64,000 bases of DNA from Amaurobius ferox. Lineage: Eukaryota > Arthropoda > Arachnida > Araneae > Amaurobiidae. The notes under the pieces were generated by a model. The model ran no database searches and was not told the origin of the DNA. It saw nothing but the letters and a program-made list of their open reading frames with translations. The stretch lies in assembly GCA_951213105.1 (NCBI GenBank), contig OX578139.1, positions 69,065,754 through 69,129,753 on the forward strand. Reading direction: 5' to 3'. Positions within the stretch are counted from its first letter, which is position 1. Every line of letters begins with the position of its first letter. A program made the position numbers and the translations under genes. Of this stretch, positions 22,204 through 34,006 are shown piece by piece.

Positions 22204-23937
22204 TTTAATTTCCCCACAATACATTGTAAGGAATTGAGAAAGGACTGGAATTGTGTCGAAAATTGCAGCTCAAGTTTTCGAAGGATCTACACGTGTCGAG
22301 CATTCTAGAACCCAAAAAATCAATTTTTAGCTTCACGTCTGTCTGGGCAATGTATGTGTGGCGGAAAGGATGTTAACAGGCCCGAACCAGGGACCTGGTG
22401 CCTACAAGACTGACATAAAGCAGATCATAGAGCAAAAGCTAGCTTCAGCGCCATTCTTATAATTCGGGTATAGGTTCCAAGCATCTTTGAACAGATGTCT
22501 TTGCTGCCGCACACTCGTCTATCTGATGAGGAGCCCGAGTCGAATTTCGGCGAGGAGAGGGGGCCGCCTCGAAAACCCCCCGCGTATCCCCGTCCGAATT
22601 TCAGTTGAGGGACTGAAAAGCCGAGAGGCATGTTGCCTCGAGCGTGACGTCAATCGTGGTCAACCGGAAGGAAGTGGCAAGGCCTCTGACTCCATGTGGT
22701 GCTGCCATCTCGTGTTGAGAGGTGCGATCGTTGGCGCGAGAAGGTTGTGTGTTTCAAACTTCCAGTCATCATTGTGGCAGAATGGATGTTAACAGGCCCG
22801 AACCAGGGACCTGGTGCCTACAAGACTGACATTATAATCATAGAGAAAAAGCTAGCTTCAGCGCCATTCTTATAATTCGGATATAGGTTCCAAGCATCTT
22901 TGAACAGATGTCTTTGCTGCCGCACACTCGCCTATCTGATGAGGAGCCCGAGTCGAATTTCGGCGAGGGGAGGGGGCCACCTCGAAAACCCCCCGCGTAT
23001 CCCATTCCGAATTTCAGTTGAGGGCCTGAAAAGCCGAGAGGCATGTCGCCTCGGGCGTGACGTCAGTCGTGGTCAACCGGAAGGAAGTGGCAAGGCCTCT
23101 GACTCCGTATGGTGCTGCCATCTCGTGTTGAGAGGTGAGATCGTTGACGCGAGAAGGTTGTGTGTTTCAAACTTCCAGTCATCATTGTGGCAGAAAGGAT
23201 GTTACCAGGCCCGAACCAGGGACCTGGTGCTTACAAGACCGGCATTTTGATCATAGAGCAAAAGCTAGCTTCAGCTCCGTTCTTATAATTCGGGTATAGG
23301 TTCCAAGCATCTTTGATCAGATGTCTTTGCTGCCGCATACGTATCCCTTCAGGCTCAAACTTAATTGACTAAATTTCACTAAATTTGGTAGATGTGTCAC
23401 TCGTGTGTTACCCTGGTGCTGATTAGAATTTGGTAAAATAGAGCCGGTAAATAGATTCGGAGAAATAGAGCCTGCTTTTTCTCTGCGAAATGATACGCAA
23501 AAATTATCTAAATGAGAAAATAAAAGACTATATACACTTCCTTCCAAAAAATAAGTTCGAAATCCAAATTCTAAGATAACGAGCCAACGAATTAATTTTA
23601 CTAGGCTAAACTTGCTGTATACTTCGAATACAATATAAAACTATAGAAACACGTGCATATAGCAATTGGAATGTTTTGGAATTGGGTCTATAAGCGTGAA
23701 ATAATAGAATGAACCGTTACCTAGATATGATTAATTTTTGGCATTTTTACAACGCCACCTTTAAAAATAAGTCCAGACGTCAAATGAAAACGGAAATTGA
23801 ATTAAATCTGCAAATTTAGTGTAATATTATCTGTTTCATTTTGTTCCTTTATACTCAATTTAATTGGGAAAGAAACAAAGAGAACAAGCATTTGAGTCTA
23901 TAGGGAAAGTCGTATGCTGTCCACATTTGGATTTTTT
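22204..23937 (-). mobile_element. Family C element split by a 415-bp tandem repeat
   Basis: Family C sequence runs 22204-22357 (hairpin-like CCACAATACATTGTAAGG, TGTCGAAAATTGCAGCTC, CACGTCTGTCTG). It resumes at 23338 (AGGCTCAAACTTAATTGACT) and continues to the 5' end (GTCGTATGCTGTCCACATTTGG) near 23937. It lies directly head-to-tail after another C copy. Confidence 0.8.
22358..23337. repeat. Tandem repeat, ~415-bp unit, 2.35 copies
   Basis: GGCCCGAACCAGGGACCTGG recurs at 22379, 22795 and 23208 (periods 416 and 413). The copies are ~97% alike by eye and clearly GC-richer than their surroundings. On the minus strand each full unit has a matching 68-codon frame (22631-22425, 23044-22838) with the ending LGTY(T/I)RIIRMALKLAF. 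No domain is recognised and the frame is broken in the third copy. The minus strand also has a B-box-like GGTCCCTGGTTCGGGCC, but no convincing A box. Confidence 0.9.
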
Positions 23938-24833
23938 CTATACAGTTGGTCCCACTTCATTGCATACACTTCGTTCCATTCTATTTTATGCGTAAAGTGG
24001 GGTATGGGATTAAGCGTGTACGCCGATTAGTATTATTAATATCCCTCTTGATTATATACTATAAAGGAAATTATGTGGGCAGCACATAACTTTCCTTATA
24101 TAATGCTTATATATAATCAATAATATTTTCTAGTTTTACAATAAAAAAAATAATAAGATCCACGGCGCGGTGTTTTTATCGTTGAAATGTGCATTGGCAT
24201 TAAAGTGTGTAAACACAATCACAAAACATAAGTAATAATCATCACAAAGGAAATCGCTTTATTTCATAAAAATTATCTATGATTAAGAAAAAGTTCTCAT
24301 TATATGGTAAACAGAAATTCTCTTGCGTAACAAAAATACCGTAATAATTACACCAAATTATTTGTTTTGAATAAGTAAATCTTCAATAAATTTTGTTATA
24401 TGCCCGATTTGCATTAAGTAAACAAAAAGCAAATTGGAGAAGTAAATAAATTGTTAAAGAAGTATTGGCAAAACTGCCGGAAAACATATCGAATAAGCAT
24501 ATTTTAGAAAGGAAATTATAGAATAAATGTCAATTATTCCCAAAGGTTAGAAATAAAAATAGTTTCTTGCAAAATAATACTTTGCATCATGTAATTATGT
24601 TAATAATTCAAAAATTTATGTGTCTGATACATTTAGCATGAGAGTAAATCAGTAATAATATTGTTGTTCTTATTATACTGTCCAGAATTGTTTCTCATAA
24701 TTCACTAAATTTTCTTTTTTAATAAGCAATTTTGTATTCAAAGCTATATTTGGAAAGTGATGAATATTTATTATGAACTATTTCGATGGTTTTCAATATA
24801 TGCACAAGAGTAGATTATATAAGTGCAACAAGT
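23938..24833. other. AT-rich sequence with a family B/C 5' end fragment
   Basis: A ~40-bp fragment (ATGTGGGCAGCACATAACTT to TATATAATGC) lies at about 24066-24106, oriented +. The rest shows nothing. Confidence 0.55.
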
Positions 24834-26660
24834 TTTTAACACTTTACAGCACAGTTGAGAAGTGTTTATGATTTTGTTCATTTTGTCTGTCTGTCTGTCT
24901 GTTCGTTCCCAAGATAATTGCCGTAAAAATGACTTTATCAAAATGAAATTTTATTATGTTGTTCAGACGGTTTGTGGAACATATGGCAATTTAAATGAAT
25001 AATATCACCCAATTAGTTTCTGATTGGATCCGGGTTTAAAAATTGAAATACATTGAACCATATGAGACATAATTTTCAAACATTTGTTAAGAGAAATATT
25101 AAAATACCTAAAATTTTTGAAGCAAATTTCACAAATTGCTTCAAAAATTTTAGGAAACATTCAAATTATCCCATAAAATATACAAAAAAAAATTCTGCAA
25201 AATATGTTCGGTAGATTTTTAAATAAAAATTAAAATAATAATTACACCCGTGTTATATGAAGAGATCGCATAACCCACTCCAAAATACCGCTTTATTTTT
25301 GTGTATTTTCTGTGCATCTATATTCTGTGCCAACGTAAAAAGATACTTTTGAGCTCAAATGATCATCAAAATTTAATTATTTCTACAACGAAGCCTAATT
25401 TTAATAGGTACAGGATGTAAACAAGTGGTTGTAAGATGAAGTATAAGAATTGCTAAAAATTTTTCACGCAAAATTATTTAAATCTGTAATAAAAGTGCAT
25501 GAATGAAATATGCATTACTTTAACATAGAAAGTCAGACGATTTGTATTTTGATGACGTCATTTGAATAAAGTTCATTTTTTATGAAGTTTAAATTTTTAA
25601 ATTTAATAAATAAGTGTAGTACTATGATAATTTAAAAAATCTGATGTTGGTAGCACATTTCTTTCCTTATGTAATGCAATGAATTAACTAATTTTAGAGT
25701 GAAGAAAAAAATAGGTTATTCTTCTTATAGTACATGCTTATATTCTTTCCAAGATATTGATTCCAAGATATTTTCGTCAATTAGTCGTCATTTTCATTCA
25801 TTTAGCGTCATTTTTATCCATTTGCCGAGATTTTCGTTAACTTGATAACATTTAAAAAAGTCCCCAAGTTGGAAGCATTCCGTCAAATTCAACGACTAAA
25901 TCTCGCCAAGCGTTATGGACGGAGAAATTATTTATTCTTATAGAAGATAAATGACTATTGGAGTTCAAATATAAAAGTATTACTCAAAGTATCTTTTCTC
26001 GTGAATGGAACGAGCTAGATCCACGAGAATGATATTACCAAATTTATCGCATGATATTGCATGTGAATCTCAACAGTTTATATAATTTTTTTAATTTATA
26101 GGATTTTTTGATAAATTTATCTAAAAAATGTGCAATATCTCAAGAACGGTTCATTCTAACGTTCTAACGTTTATGTCAATCGTTTTTTAAGAAAAAATAA
26201 CATAAGAAATATCTATTTGTGTAACTTAATTAAAGGATTTGATTTTTCTCGAAAATTTAGGGGGGAGGGGGTTCTGAGAGCATACGATTGTGTTTTAAAA
26301 CAATAGGCTTCCAGTATTCACTAATTGCAATTTTTGCACCAAATTTCATTCGAATCGCTCCATTCGTTCGTGAGATTCTCCACAGACTCACTGACACACA
26401 CACACACACACAGACATTACCTCAAAAATGTTTGATTCGTGATCAGGGATGCTTGAAACGTGCTCTCAGTTCAAACTCGAATTATTTTCGACCCCGTCGC
26501 AATACTTTCCTTATACTTGTAGATTATGCTATGTATATAAGGAAAGTAATACATCATCGTTGAGTATATCGCATTTTGGAAATGTTTAAATAATATTGCA
26601 TTTCAGTTGGAAAGTTTATCGTAATCAATGCTTTATACATGATTGACCTTTCTTGTTAAA
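24834..26660 (-). mobile_element. Family A element split by a family B element
   Basis: Family A sequence runs 24834-25627 (AACACTTTACAGCACAGTTG hairpin, a CTGT microsatellite at 24887-24902, and on to GATGACGTCATTTGAATAAA). It resumes at 26546-26660 (GTATATCGCATTTTGGAAATG to AATCAATGCTTTATACATGATT). The ~925 bp between are a family B copy, so the B insertion is the younger event. Confidence 0.85.
25628..26553 (+). mobile_element. Family B element, inserted in family A
   Basis: It is full length, from TCTGATGTTGGTAGCACATT to the hairpin end CTTTCCTTATACTTGTAG with TATAAGGAAAGTA. It has a (CA)n microsatellite at ~26396-26411. The middle has the runs of short near-repeats typical of B (TTAGCGTCATTTTTATCC, GCCAAGCGTTATGGACGG). 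Confidence 0.85.
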
Positions 26661-26734
26661 TTAAATGACGATATCTAAAACGATATTAGAGTTTTTATGT
26701 ATAAACTGACATAATGCAAGCATACATAGTAGCA

Positions 26735-26855
26735 CTTAATGGTAAATATACGTAAAGTAAGCGTATATCGTTAACTTTCAAATAGTAAGTATACGTAAAT
26801 AAAGCGTATATCATTATTCTGTTAATGGTAATTTACGTTATTTATGCGTACATAG
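26735..26855 (+). repeat. Three degenerate palindromic repeats
   Basis: Units like AGTATACGTAAATAAAGCGTATAT, each itself near-palindromic, recur about every 45 bp. Their role is unknown. Confidence 0.5.
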
Positions 26856-27030
26856 TCTGCAATGCAGTTTAATTACAGAAAACTGAAAGGTGTATATTTT
26901 TCTCTCTTACACTGTGTCACATGGGATGACCTTGGGAATACATTACTAGGCAATAGGGTACTCGGGAAAAAAGAGAGAGAAGTAGCACGCATTCAAATAA
27001 AGGGTGAAGCACGTAGTAGCACGCATTCAA

Positions 27031-27311
27031 GCCCAGTGGTTAGCGCACTGGAATTGAACTCGGTAGGCCCGGGTTCGATTCCCGCCTCTGCCAAAACTGC
27101 CGCCGTGTTCACTCGGAGTACAATCACGTTAAACATATGGGTCCGTAAGTCCTTCCGAGAAGTTGGTGGTAGGGGAAGGAGAGTACGGTCCCTGCGGAAG
27201 CCTCCCCAACTGGGTTCCGGTCTAAATTGTGTGGCACTTCCCGACCTTCCAAACAGTTATCTTACACCTTTCTGGTTGGTCGGACGGTCTGGGTCTCAAC
27301 AACAACAACAC
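27031..27311 (+). mobile_element. SINE with tRNA-derived head, same body as the 5S SINE
   Basis: The head has an A-box-like AGTGGTTAGCGCACTGG and a B box GGGTTCGATTCCCGCC (27068-27083). The body from CTGCCGCCGTGTTCACTCGG, through TGGGTCCGTAAGTCCTTCCG, to GGTCGGACGGTCTGGGTCTC and the CAACAACAACAAC tail matches 13937-14156 closely. CATTCAA flanks both ends (27024-27030 and 27311-27317). Open frames through it have no coding meaning. Confidence 0.88.
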
Positions 27312-27394
27312 ATTCAAATCGTAATCATAGTGCACGTCCTTTTGACGTATATCTACCATTCTAGGGTTACAGATACCCTTTACTACTTTAATTT

Positions 27395-27735
27395 TATGTA
27401 CCTTTTTTGATGAATTTAGCTAATAACGTGCTAAGCATCGAGAACGGTTTGTGCTTGCGTTCTACAGTTGGTACCATTCGTGTTCTAATGATATGTTACG
27501 TAAAGAATAATTAGTTATGTAACAATGTTGTAGCTCCTTATTTCATAATGATTTCTCTAAACATTCATTTGAAAATTGAGAGGGGGGTTCTTGAGAACAT
27601 TCATCACTCCGAAAACGTTCGATTCTAGTTCAGGCATGCTAGGAACGTGCTCTTCCGTCGGAAATTTAAATTCTAATTTTTGACTCAGTTACAATATATT
27701 TCCTATACATCGATTATATATGTAGCGAAAGTAAC
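27395..27735 (+). mobile_element. Family B-related element, diverged 3' half
   Basis: Degraded family B landmarks appear in order: GCATCGAGAACGGTTTGTGC, AAAATTGAGAGGGGGGTTCT, GGCATGCTAGGAACGTGCTC, CGTCGGAAATTTAAATTC. They end in TTTCCTATACATCGATTATATA with GCGAAAGTA. The (CA)n part is gone. Confidence 0.65.
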
Positions 27736-28149
27736 AGTAACTCATTTACTTTATTTAACAATATTGTCATTTCTAAAATTATTTATTATCTGCTCAATAT
27801 TTTATTACAGATGTGTGCTTTACAGGAGAAGTAACAATCCCTCAAGAAATTAAAAATGCCCCCACAAATATTGACAAGATTCATGTTCTGTATGCAAGTC
27901 TTAGTAAACTTTCAGTACAGAAATGAATGTCTGCCTCCTGATTGGCCGAGTCAGATGAGCCCTCAACCAAAGCGTTTTTATAACGAAGTCTTTCAATGAT
28001 TCAAGACCAGTGCCCCACGGAGCGCAGCTAGACCCCTCTGACTTAATACTTCTCCTTTTCTTCAAGAGGATTTTACCTCATATTCCAAATTTTGCGTTCC
28101 GACAAATCTCGATTGCGATTCGTCACAATCAAGATCACAATCACAATTC
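27736..28149. other. Unique-looking sequence, nothing recognised
   Basis: No reading frame or RNA signal was found. 27940-28060 is less AT-rich than the rest (CCTGATTGGCCGAGTCAGAT) but was not identified. Confidence 0.5.
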
Positions 28150-28856
28150 ACATTTCAAAAAGTCGTCAAGTTGACGACATTCCACAAATTCGTCGCCAAA
28201 ATCTCGCCAAACGTTATGGGCGGAGAAATAAGGTATTCTTATAGCAGATAAATGGCTATTGGCGTTCAGATGCAAAAGTATTACTCAAAGTATCTTTTCT
28301 CATGAATGGAACGAGCTAGATCCACGAGAATGATGTCACCAAATTTATCGCATGATATTACATATGAAAAGTGAACATGTTTCGCAACAGTTAATACGTT
28401 TTTTAATTTATGGGAATTTTTAATAAATGTAATTGAAAAATGTGCAATATCTCGAGAACGGTTCATGCTAGCGTTCTAAATTTTATGTCGATCGTTTTCT
28501 AAGGAAAAATTAGATAAGAAATGTCTAGTTGCGTAACTTTATTCAAGGTTTTGATTTTTTGATGATTTTTTCAAAATTTCACTCGAAAATTTAAGGGGAT
28601 TCAGCATATTCGATTACGGATAAAAACAAAAGGCTTCCAGTGTTTACGGATTGTAATTATTGTACCAAATTTCACTCGAATCGCTTCATTCTTTTGTGAG
28701 ATGTCGTCTCCACAGGCTCACTGACACACACACACACACACATCACCTCAAAAATGTTCGATTCGTGATCAGCGGTGCTTGAAACGTGCTCTCCCGTCGA
28801 AAACTCTAATTCGAGTTTTCGACCCCGTCACAATACTTTCCTTATACATTATTAAC
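28150..28856 (+). mobile_element. Family B element, 5'-truncated
   Basis: It begins inside B at GTCGTCAAGTTGACGACATTCC. It keeps CATGAATGGAACGAGCTAGA, the GCAATATCTCGAGAACGGTTC block, and a (CA)n run at ~28724-28741. It ends at CAATACTTTCCTTATACATT, losing the second arm of the hairpin where family A begins at 28857. Confidence 0.8.
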
Positions 28857-29815
28857 ACTTTACAACATAGTTGAAAGTGTTTATGACTTTGTTCATTCTG
28901 TCTGTCTGTCTGTCCGTTAGCACGATAACTGCCGTAAAAATGGCTTTATGAAAATGAAATTTTAGTATGTTTTTCAGATGGGCTGTGGGACCTATGGGAA
29001 TATAAATGAGTAATATCACCTAATTAGTTTTTTATTGAACCCGGATTGAAAAAATGAAATGCATTGAATCCTATGGGACCTAATTTTTCAAATATTTTTT
29101 AAGCAAATTTAAAATTCACAAATTGCTTCGAAAATTATCCCATAAAATATATAAAAAAAAATTTCAGTAAAATATGTTAGGTAGTTTTTTAAGTAAAAAT
29201 TATGTAATATAGGGAGAAAAACAAATTCAATTAAATTCTGACTCTTGTTATATCCTCTAGAAAGAAAAAATACTTATATATTATATAATAAATATCTTTC
29301 CAAGAGTTTAATTATTTTATATATGAGAAAGGTTTCGCATTTTAAAATAAATATAGTAGACAACAATTTTTCAAATTTTTAAATAAAATAAATTATTATA
29401 GTGTTGTGATGAATTAAACGATTGGAAAAATGATTATGAATGAAATGCTGCTTTTATAGAGAGACGATTAATATTTTGATGACGTCATTTGAATAAAAAT
29501 CATTTGTTTTCGATGAAGTTTTCAAATATAATAAATTATTGTAGTGTTATGATAATTTTAAATATATTACCGAGGAATGTATCGCATTTTAGAGATGTTT
29601 AAACCAGGCAATTTATACTTCAATGCCGTCATTTGAATGAAGTTCATTTTCTTCGATGAAGTTTTCAAATATAATAAATTAATGTAGTATTGTGATAATT
29701 TTAAAAATATTACCAAAGAATGTATCGCATATGAGATGTTTGTATAAAATTGCATTGAAGTTGGAAAGTGTTTCATAATCAATGCTTTATGCATGATTAA
29801 TCTTTCGTGTTGTAT
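28857..29815 (-). mobile_element. Family A element with internal duplication
   Basis: The left (3') end is AACACTTTACAACATAGTTG and AAAGTGTT, with CTGT repeats at 28899-28914. The segment with GATGACGTCATTTGAATAAA and ATAATAAATTATTGTAGTGT occurs twice (about 29470-29620 and 29625-29740), an internal ~155-bp duplication. It ends at AATCAATGCTTTATGCATGATT. It abuts the truncated B copy. Confidence 0.82.
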
Positions 29816-30429
29816 ATAAAGAAAGTAAAAATACGTATAAATTACTTTTTTAACAAAATTTTAACATAATTATCATTTTATAACGTTTCATCGACTTTTG
29901 AAAAAAAATGTAAAGATCTTCTATTAATCCTCAATCGCTTCCCAAATCAGCAGACTACTAAAATTGATATAATCGTACCAAATGTCATTCTATTATCACA
30001 ATTTGTACTGGAAATAAAATTTCCACAGACACACAACCACACAGTCATCCGTAGATTCATACTCAGGAATTTTCAGCCCATGTAGCTCCACCAAAATTAA
30101 AGAATCAGAAATTTGACCCCATGACAATAGTTCCATTTTACTTATACGGAGTATTGCTGAAAAAATAAAAAAAAATTCTCTTCTCATGATTCGTCGAAAA
30201 TCAATAAAATCAGAGCATGCATTTGAATTTTATAATTCATAGAAATAAAGTATTTCATACATACTGATTGATTCTTCCTGGTGATATTCTCCCATGATGA
30301 AACTAAAATTTTTTATACCTCGAGAACGGATACACTGTAAGACGTTTCCTTGAGATTTATTTCTCTGATAAAAAATATAGACAGTTACTATCTTTTAAAA
30401 AATTGAATTAGTTCTGGGTCAGATGTTTT
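29816..30429. other. AT-rich sequence with very diverged family B-like traces
   Basis: The order CCACAGACACACAACCACACA, TTTGACCCCATGACAATAG and TTACTTATACGGAGTA (30010-30155) echoes the 3' end of family B but is too decayed to call. No gene is seen. Confidence 0.4.
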
Positions 30430-30655
30430 TCATGAAGATTTTTAAAAGATTATTTCCTAAACTCTCGAACGCAGGCCTTTTACTCATAACAAAATTTTCG
30501 CGAACTGCGATGTCCTCCTGCAGCCAAACTGTATAGACCTGGTCTTCAAATCTGTACCAGTCTGTACCAAAGAACCTTGTTGCCCCAACCGGGAGTCGAA
30601 CCCTGGATTTCCGAACCTGCCAGCGAACGCTCAACCGTTAAGCTACTGGGACGAA
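30430..30655 (-). mobile_element. tRNA-derived SINE (third type)
   Basis: On the minus strand, TAGCTTAACGGTTGA (30645-30631, A box) and GGGTTCGACTCCC (30603-30591, B box) form a tRNA-like head. A body with CAACAAGGTTCTTTGGTAC, GATTTGAAGACCAGGTCTAT and GGCTGCAGGAGGACATCGCA follows. The 3' end is not clearly defined. It is unlike the other SINEs in the window, and a single-copy tRNA-like pseudogene is possible. Confidence 0.6.
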
Positions 30656-30764
30656 ATTGCAATCTCTTATCTTTGAAGTGGACTCTGAAGCATGTATTTT
30701 ACATTCCTAACATATATCTTGCTTTTCTCACAAAACATGATAATCCATGTAGTAGAGTCGAATA

Positions 30765-31130
30765 ATGAAACTTCAGTTATAGACGGAACTACACATTTTG
30801 GACGCCCTCAAGTCAAGAACACAAATCAACTATCGTGCGGGTGTGTCTGTGTGTTTTTCTGTCAGTGGGGTATGTATCCACACTAGCTCAAAGAACACCC
30901 CGACACAATTTCCTGAAATTCGGTTGTTAAGTTCCATATGATTTACACTGGTGCTAATTAGATTTTGATATGATTTGAATGATGAGAAACAACATTTATT
31001 TTAATGGCCAGCAAAATTCGACAAGGTCTTAATCAGGCCTAATCCGTTAATTAAATGCTTGTGTCTTATGTGACATCGATAACGAATAAGACCACCCCAA
31101 TTACATTAGAATAATTTGTTCACGGGGTAG
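30765..31130 (-). mobile_element. Family C-like element, diverged
   Basis: It has the family C order: ACACATTTTGGACGCCCTCAAG, a GTGTGTCTGTGTG microsatellite, CCACACTAGCTCAAAGAAC, GGTGCTAATTAGATTTTG, ATGGCCAGCAAAATTCGAC. The 5' end is cut by the family A copy starting at 31132. Confidence 0.6.
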
Positions 31131-31131
31131 T

Positions 31132-32087
31132 TTTTAACACTTTTTGACAGAGTTGAAAAGTAAACACTTTTAGTGACTCTGTTCATTCGGTCTGTCTGTC
31201 TGTCTGTCTGTCCGTTCACACAATAACTGCCGTTAAAATGACTTTATCGAAATGAAATTTTAGTATGTTGTTGAGACGGTCTGTGGGACCTATGGAAATG
31301 TAAATGAATAATATCACCCAATTAGTTTTGGATTGAACCCGGATTGAAAAAGTGAAATACATTGATCCCAACGAGACCTAATTCTTCAAAACATTTTTTA
31401 AGCAAAATTAAAATTCGCAAATTACTTCGAAAATTTTAGGAAATATTCAAATTATCCCATAAAATACATAAATAATTTTCAGCAAAATATGTTCGATAGT
31501 TTTTTAAATAAATATTAAAATAATAATTGCATCAATATTATATGAAGTGATCACGTGAAAAATATTGCATCCATTTTTTTTTCAAAGTGTAAAAATCGTG
31601 ATTTTTAAAGTACTTGTGTAGCATCCGTTCTAAAATCGCTTAATTTTTGCGTATTTTCTGTGCATTTATATTGTGTGCCAACCAAATTACAATATTATTG
31701 CACTTAAATGATCATCAAACTTTGATCATTTCTACAACGAAGCCTAATTTTTATGAATGCAGAATGTAAACAAGTGACTATAAGATGAATTGCTGAATTT
31801 TTTCAAGCAAAATTATTTTGCTCTGTACAGTCTGGAACATAAGTGGTATGGATGAAATTTTGATTACTTTTACATAGAGAGCCAGACGAGTTATATTTTG
31901 ATGACGTCATTTTTAAAGTTTTTTATCAAGTTTTAAGTTTTCAAATATAATAAATTATTGCAGCACTGTGATAATTTAAAATAAATCAGCATTAAATGTA
32001 TCGCATTTTACAGACGTTTAAATAAAATTGCTTTTCAGTTGGAAAGTGTTTTATAATCAATGCTTTATGCATGATTGAACTTTCCTG
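31132..32087 (-). mobile_element. Family A element, full length
   Basis: Both termini are present. The left end is a degenerate AACACTTT...AAAGTG hairpin with CTGT repeats at 31191-31212. The right end is GGAAAGTGTTTTATAATCAA with TGCTTTATGCATGATTGA. With the next copy it forms a large inverted pair. Confidence 0.85.
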
Positions 32088-32242
32088 TTTTTTCCTATCT
32101 TAGGTATTATGATGTTTCAAAATGCAGTGTCTCTAAATGAAAAGACAATATTTTATAACAGCAAAGTGGATATCATTTTTAAAAGATAGCCATTTAATGT
32201 GTTATATTATACGATTAAATTTAAATTAATGCATTTCGGAAT

Positions 32243-33228
32243 ATATGAACAAGAACGATCAATCATGCATAAAGCATTGATTATGCAACACTTTCCAAAT
32301 GAAATGCAATTTCATTTAAGCACCTCTAAAATGTGATACATTCAGCAGTGATATTTTGTTTAATTATCACAGAATTACAATAATTTATTTTACTTGATTT
32401 CATCGAAAAAACTGAACTTTATTCAAATGACGTCATCGTAATACAAATCGTCTGACTCTCTATGTAAAAGCAGCGAATATTTCATTGATACACTTTTATT
32501 CCAGACTCCAGAGTAAAATAATTTTTCTTGAAAAAAAATTCTGTAATTCTTATATAACTTATCTTACAATCACTTGTTCACATTTTTCATTCATTAAAAT
32601 TAGGCTTCGTTGTAGAAATAATCAAAATTTTATGATCATTTAAACTCAAAGGTATTATAAATGCGTTGGTGCAGTACACAGACGCATAAAATACTCAAAA
32701 ATAAGGCGGTTTTAAGACGGATGCAACACCAAATAAAAATTTAAAAGAACTTTAAAAATCACGAACTGAAATTACTCTAGGAAAAAATAATGAATGCCAT
32801 ATTTTATTTTGAAGTGGATCTTTCATACTAGTATATGTTATTATTATTTTAATTTTTATTTAAAAACTACAAAATATATTTTGCTGAAATTTTGTTCATA
32901 TTTTTATGGGATAATTTGAATATTTCCTAGAACTTTGGAAGCATTTTATGACTTTTAAATTCGCTTAAAAAATATTTGAAAAATTAGATCCTATAAGGTT
33001 CAATGTATTTCATTTTTTAAACCCGGGTTCAATCCAAAACTAATTGGGTGATATTATTCATTTACATTCTCATATGTCCCACAGAACGTCTCAACAACAT
33101 ACTAATTTCATTTTGATAAAGTCATTTCTACGACAGTTTTCGTGCGAACGGACAGACAGACAGACAGATAGAAGGATAGAATGAACAAAGTCAAACACTT
33201 TTCAAATATGCTGTAAAGTGTTAAAAAA
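32243..33228 (+). mobile_element. Family A element, reference full-length copy
   Basis: The 5' end is GATCAATCATGCATAAAGCA with TTGATT (small hairpin), then the inner motif AACACTTTCCAA. The 3' end is CACTTTTCAAATATGCTG with TAAAGTGTT (larger hairpin whose outer arm is the inverse of the inner motif), with a (CAGA)n run at 33153-33167 about 60 bp inside. It has no coding capacity and no matching terminal inverted repeats of DNA-transposon type. This asymmetric layout resembles Helentron-associated non-autonomous elements, so it probably moves with enzymes supplied elsewhere. Confidence 0.75.
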
Positions 33229-34006
33229 ATTAATATGAAGGAATTTATGGAAAATTATCTGCTGCCCACATCAGACTTTCCAGTGTATTATAGAAATGAA
33301 GAGTAAAATTATTTGTTTTATAATACCTAGAAACTTATTATTATATAAATCTTCTTCAGTATTAAATATTAATCTATAATATTAAAAAGTGTATCTATTA
33401 AAATATCTCAGATTTGCATCTTATTTACTTAATTAATAAACGTTTGAAATGATAGCAATGATTCCGTTGTCAATGGTAGTTTTTAAAATAATATTTGATA
33501 TCTAAGCCCAATTGTTAAATTCATTTTCCCTCAGGATTGAAATATGATTGAAATTACAATTGAAATATGTATCCAATATGTGATTTAAAATTTTATTTTC
33601 CATTTTTGGGTGTAAAAGTCTATTCATCTTCAGCTTTCTTTATTGACACTTGACCTTTAAAACAGAAATTTAGTTTAAAAATACAATTTCTTAATTCTCG
33701 GAGAAATATGAATTCAAAAGTTATAATTAGAAGCACCAGCAATATGTATTTCGAATAAAATGTATATCTACAATATAAAATTTGGAATCAGCTTATTAAT
33801 GTGTAACTAATCATAGACCATATGTAACTACCCCTGAAGTCTGTCAAATAATAGAGAAATTAAAGACATTAATTTAAATTAAATTTAGCACTTAACAAAA
33901 ATAACAAGCAATTTTACACTCGCAATTCGCATTTATATCTCTTTAATTTCTAAAATTATCGATAAAATGAACAGAAACCGTAAAATGTATTTTTAAAACA
34001 AAAATA
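33229..34006. other. AT-rich sequence, mostly nothing recognised
   Basis: At 33235-33285 a short fragment of the family B/C 5' end (CTGCTGCCCACATCAGACTT) is seen in - orientation. The rest holds no visible feature. Confidence 0.5.

Noticed and set aside
22425..23044. Two nearly identical 68-codon minus-strand frames as a gene pair
   Set aside because: They are copies of a 415-bp tandem unit, lack a recognised domain and are broken in the third copy. They are kept only as a finding to test.
26862..27410. A 182-codon frame on the plus strand
   Set aside because: It spans the tRNA-headed SINE, including its CAACAAC tail. There is no domain and no reason to expect a protein.
19890..30655. Functional tRNA genes at the tRNA-like heads
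   Set aside because: Boxes A and B are present, but cloverleaf folding is poor and each head is joined to a SINE-type body, two with target duplications.
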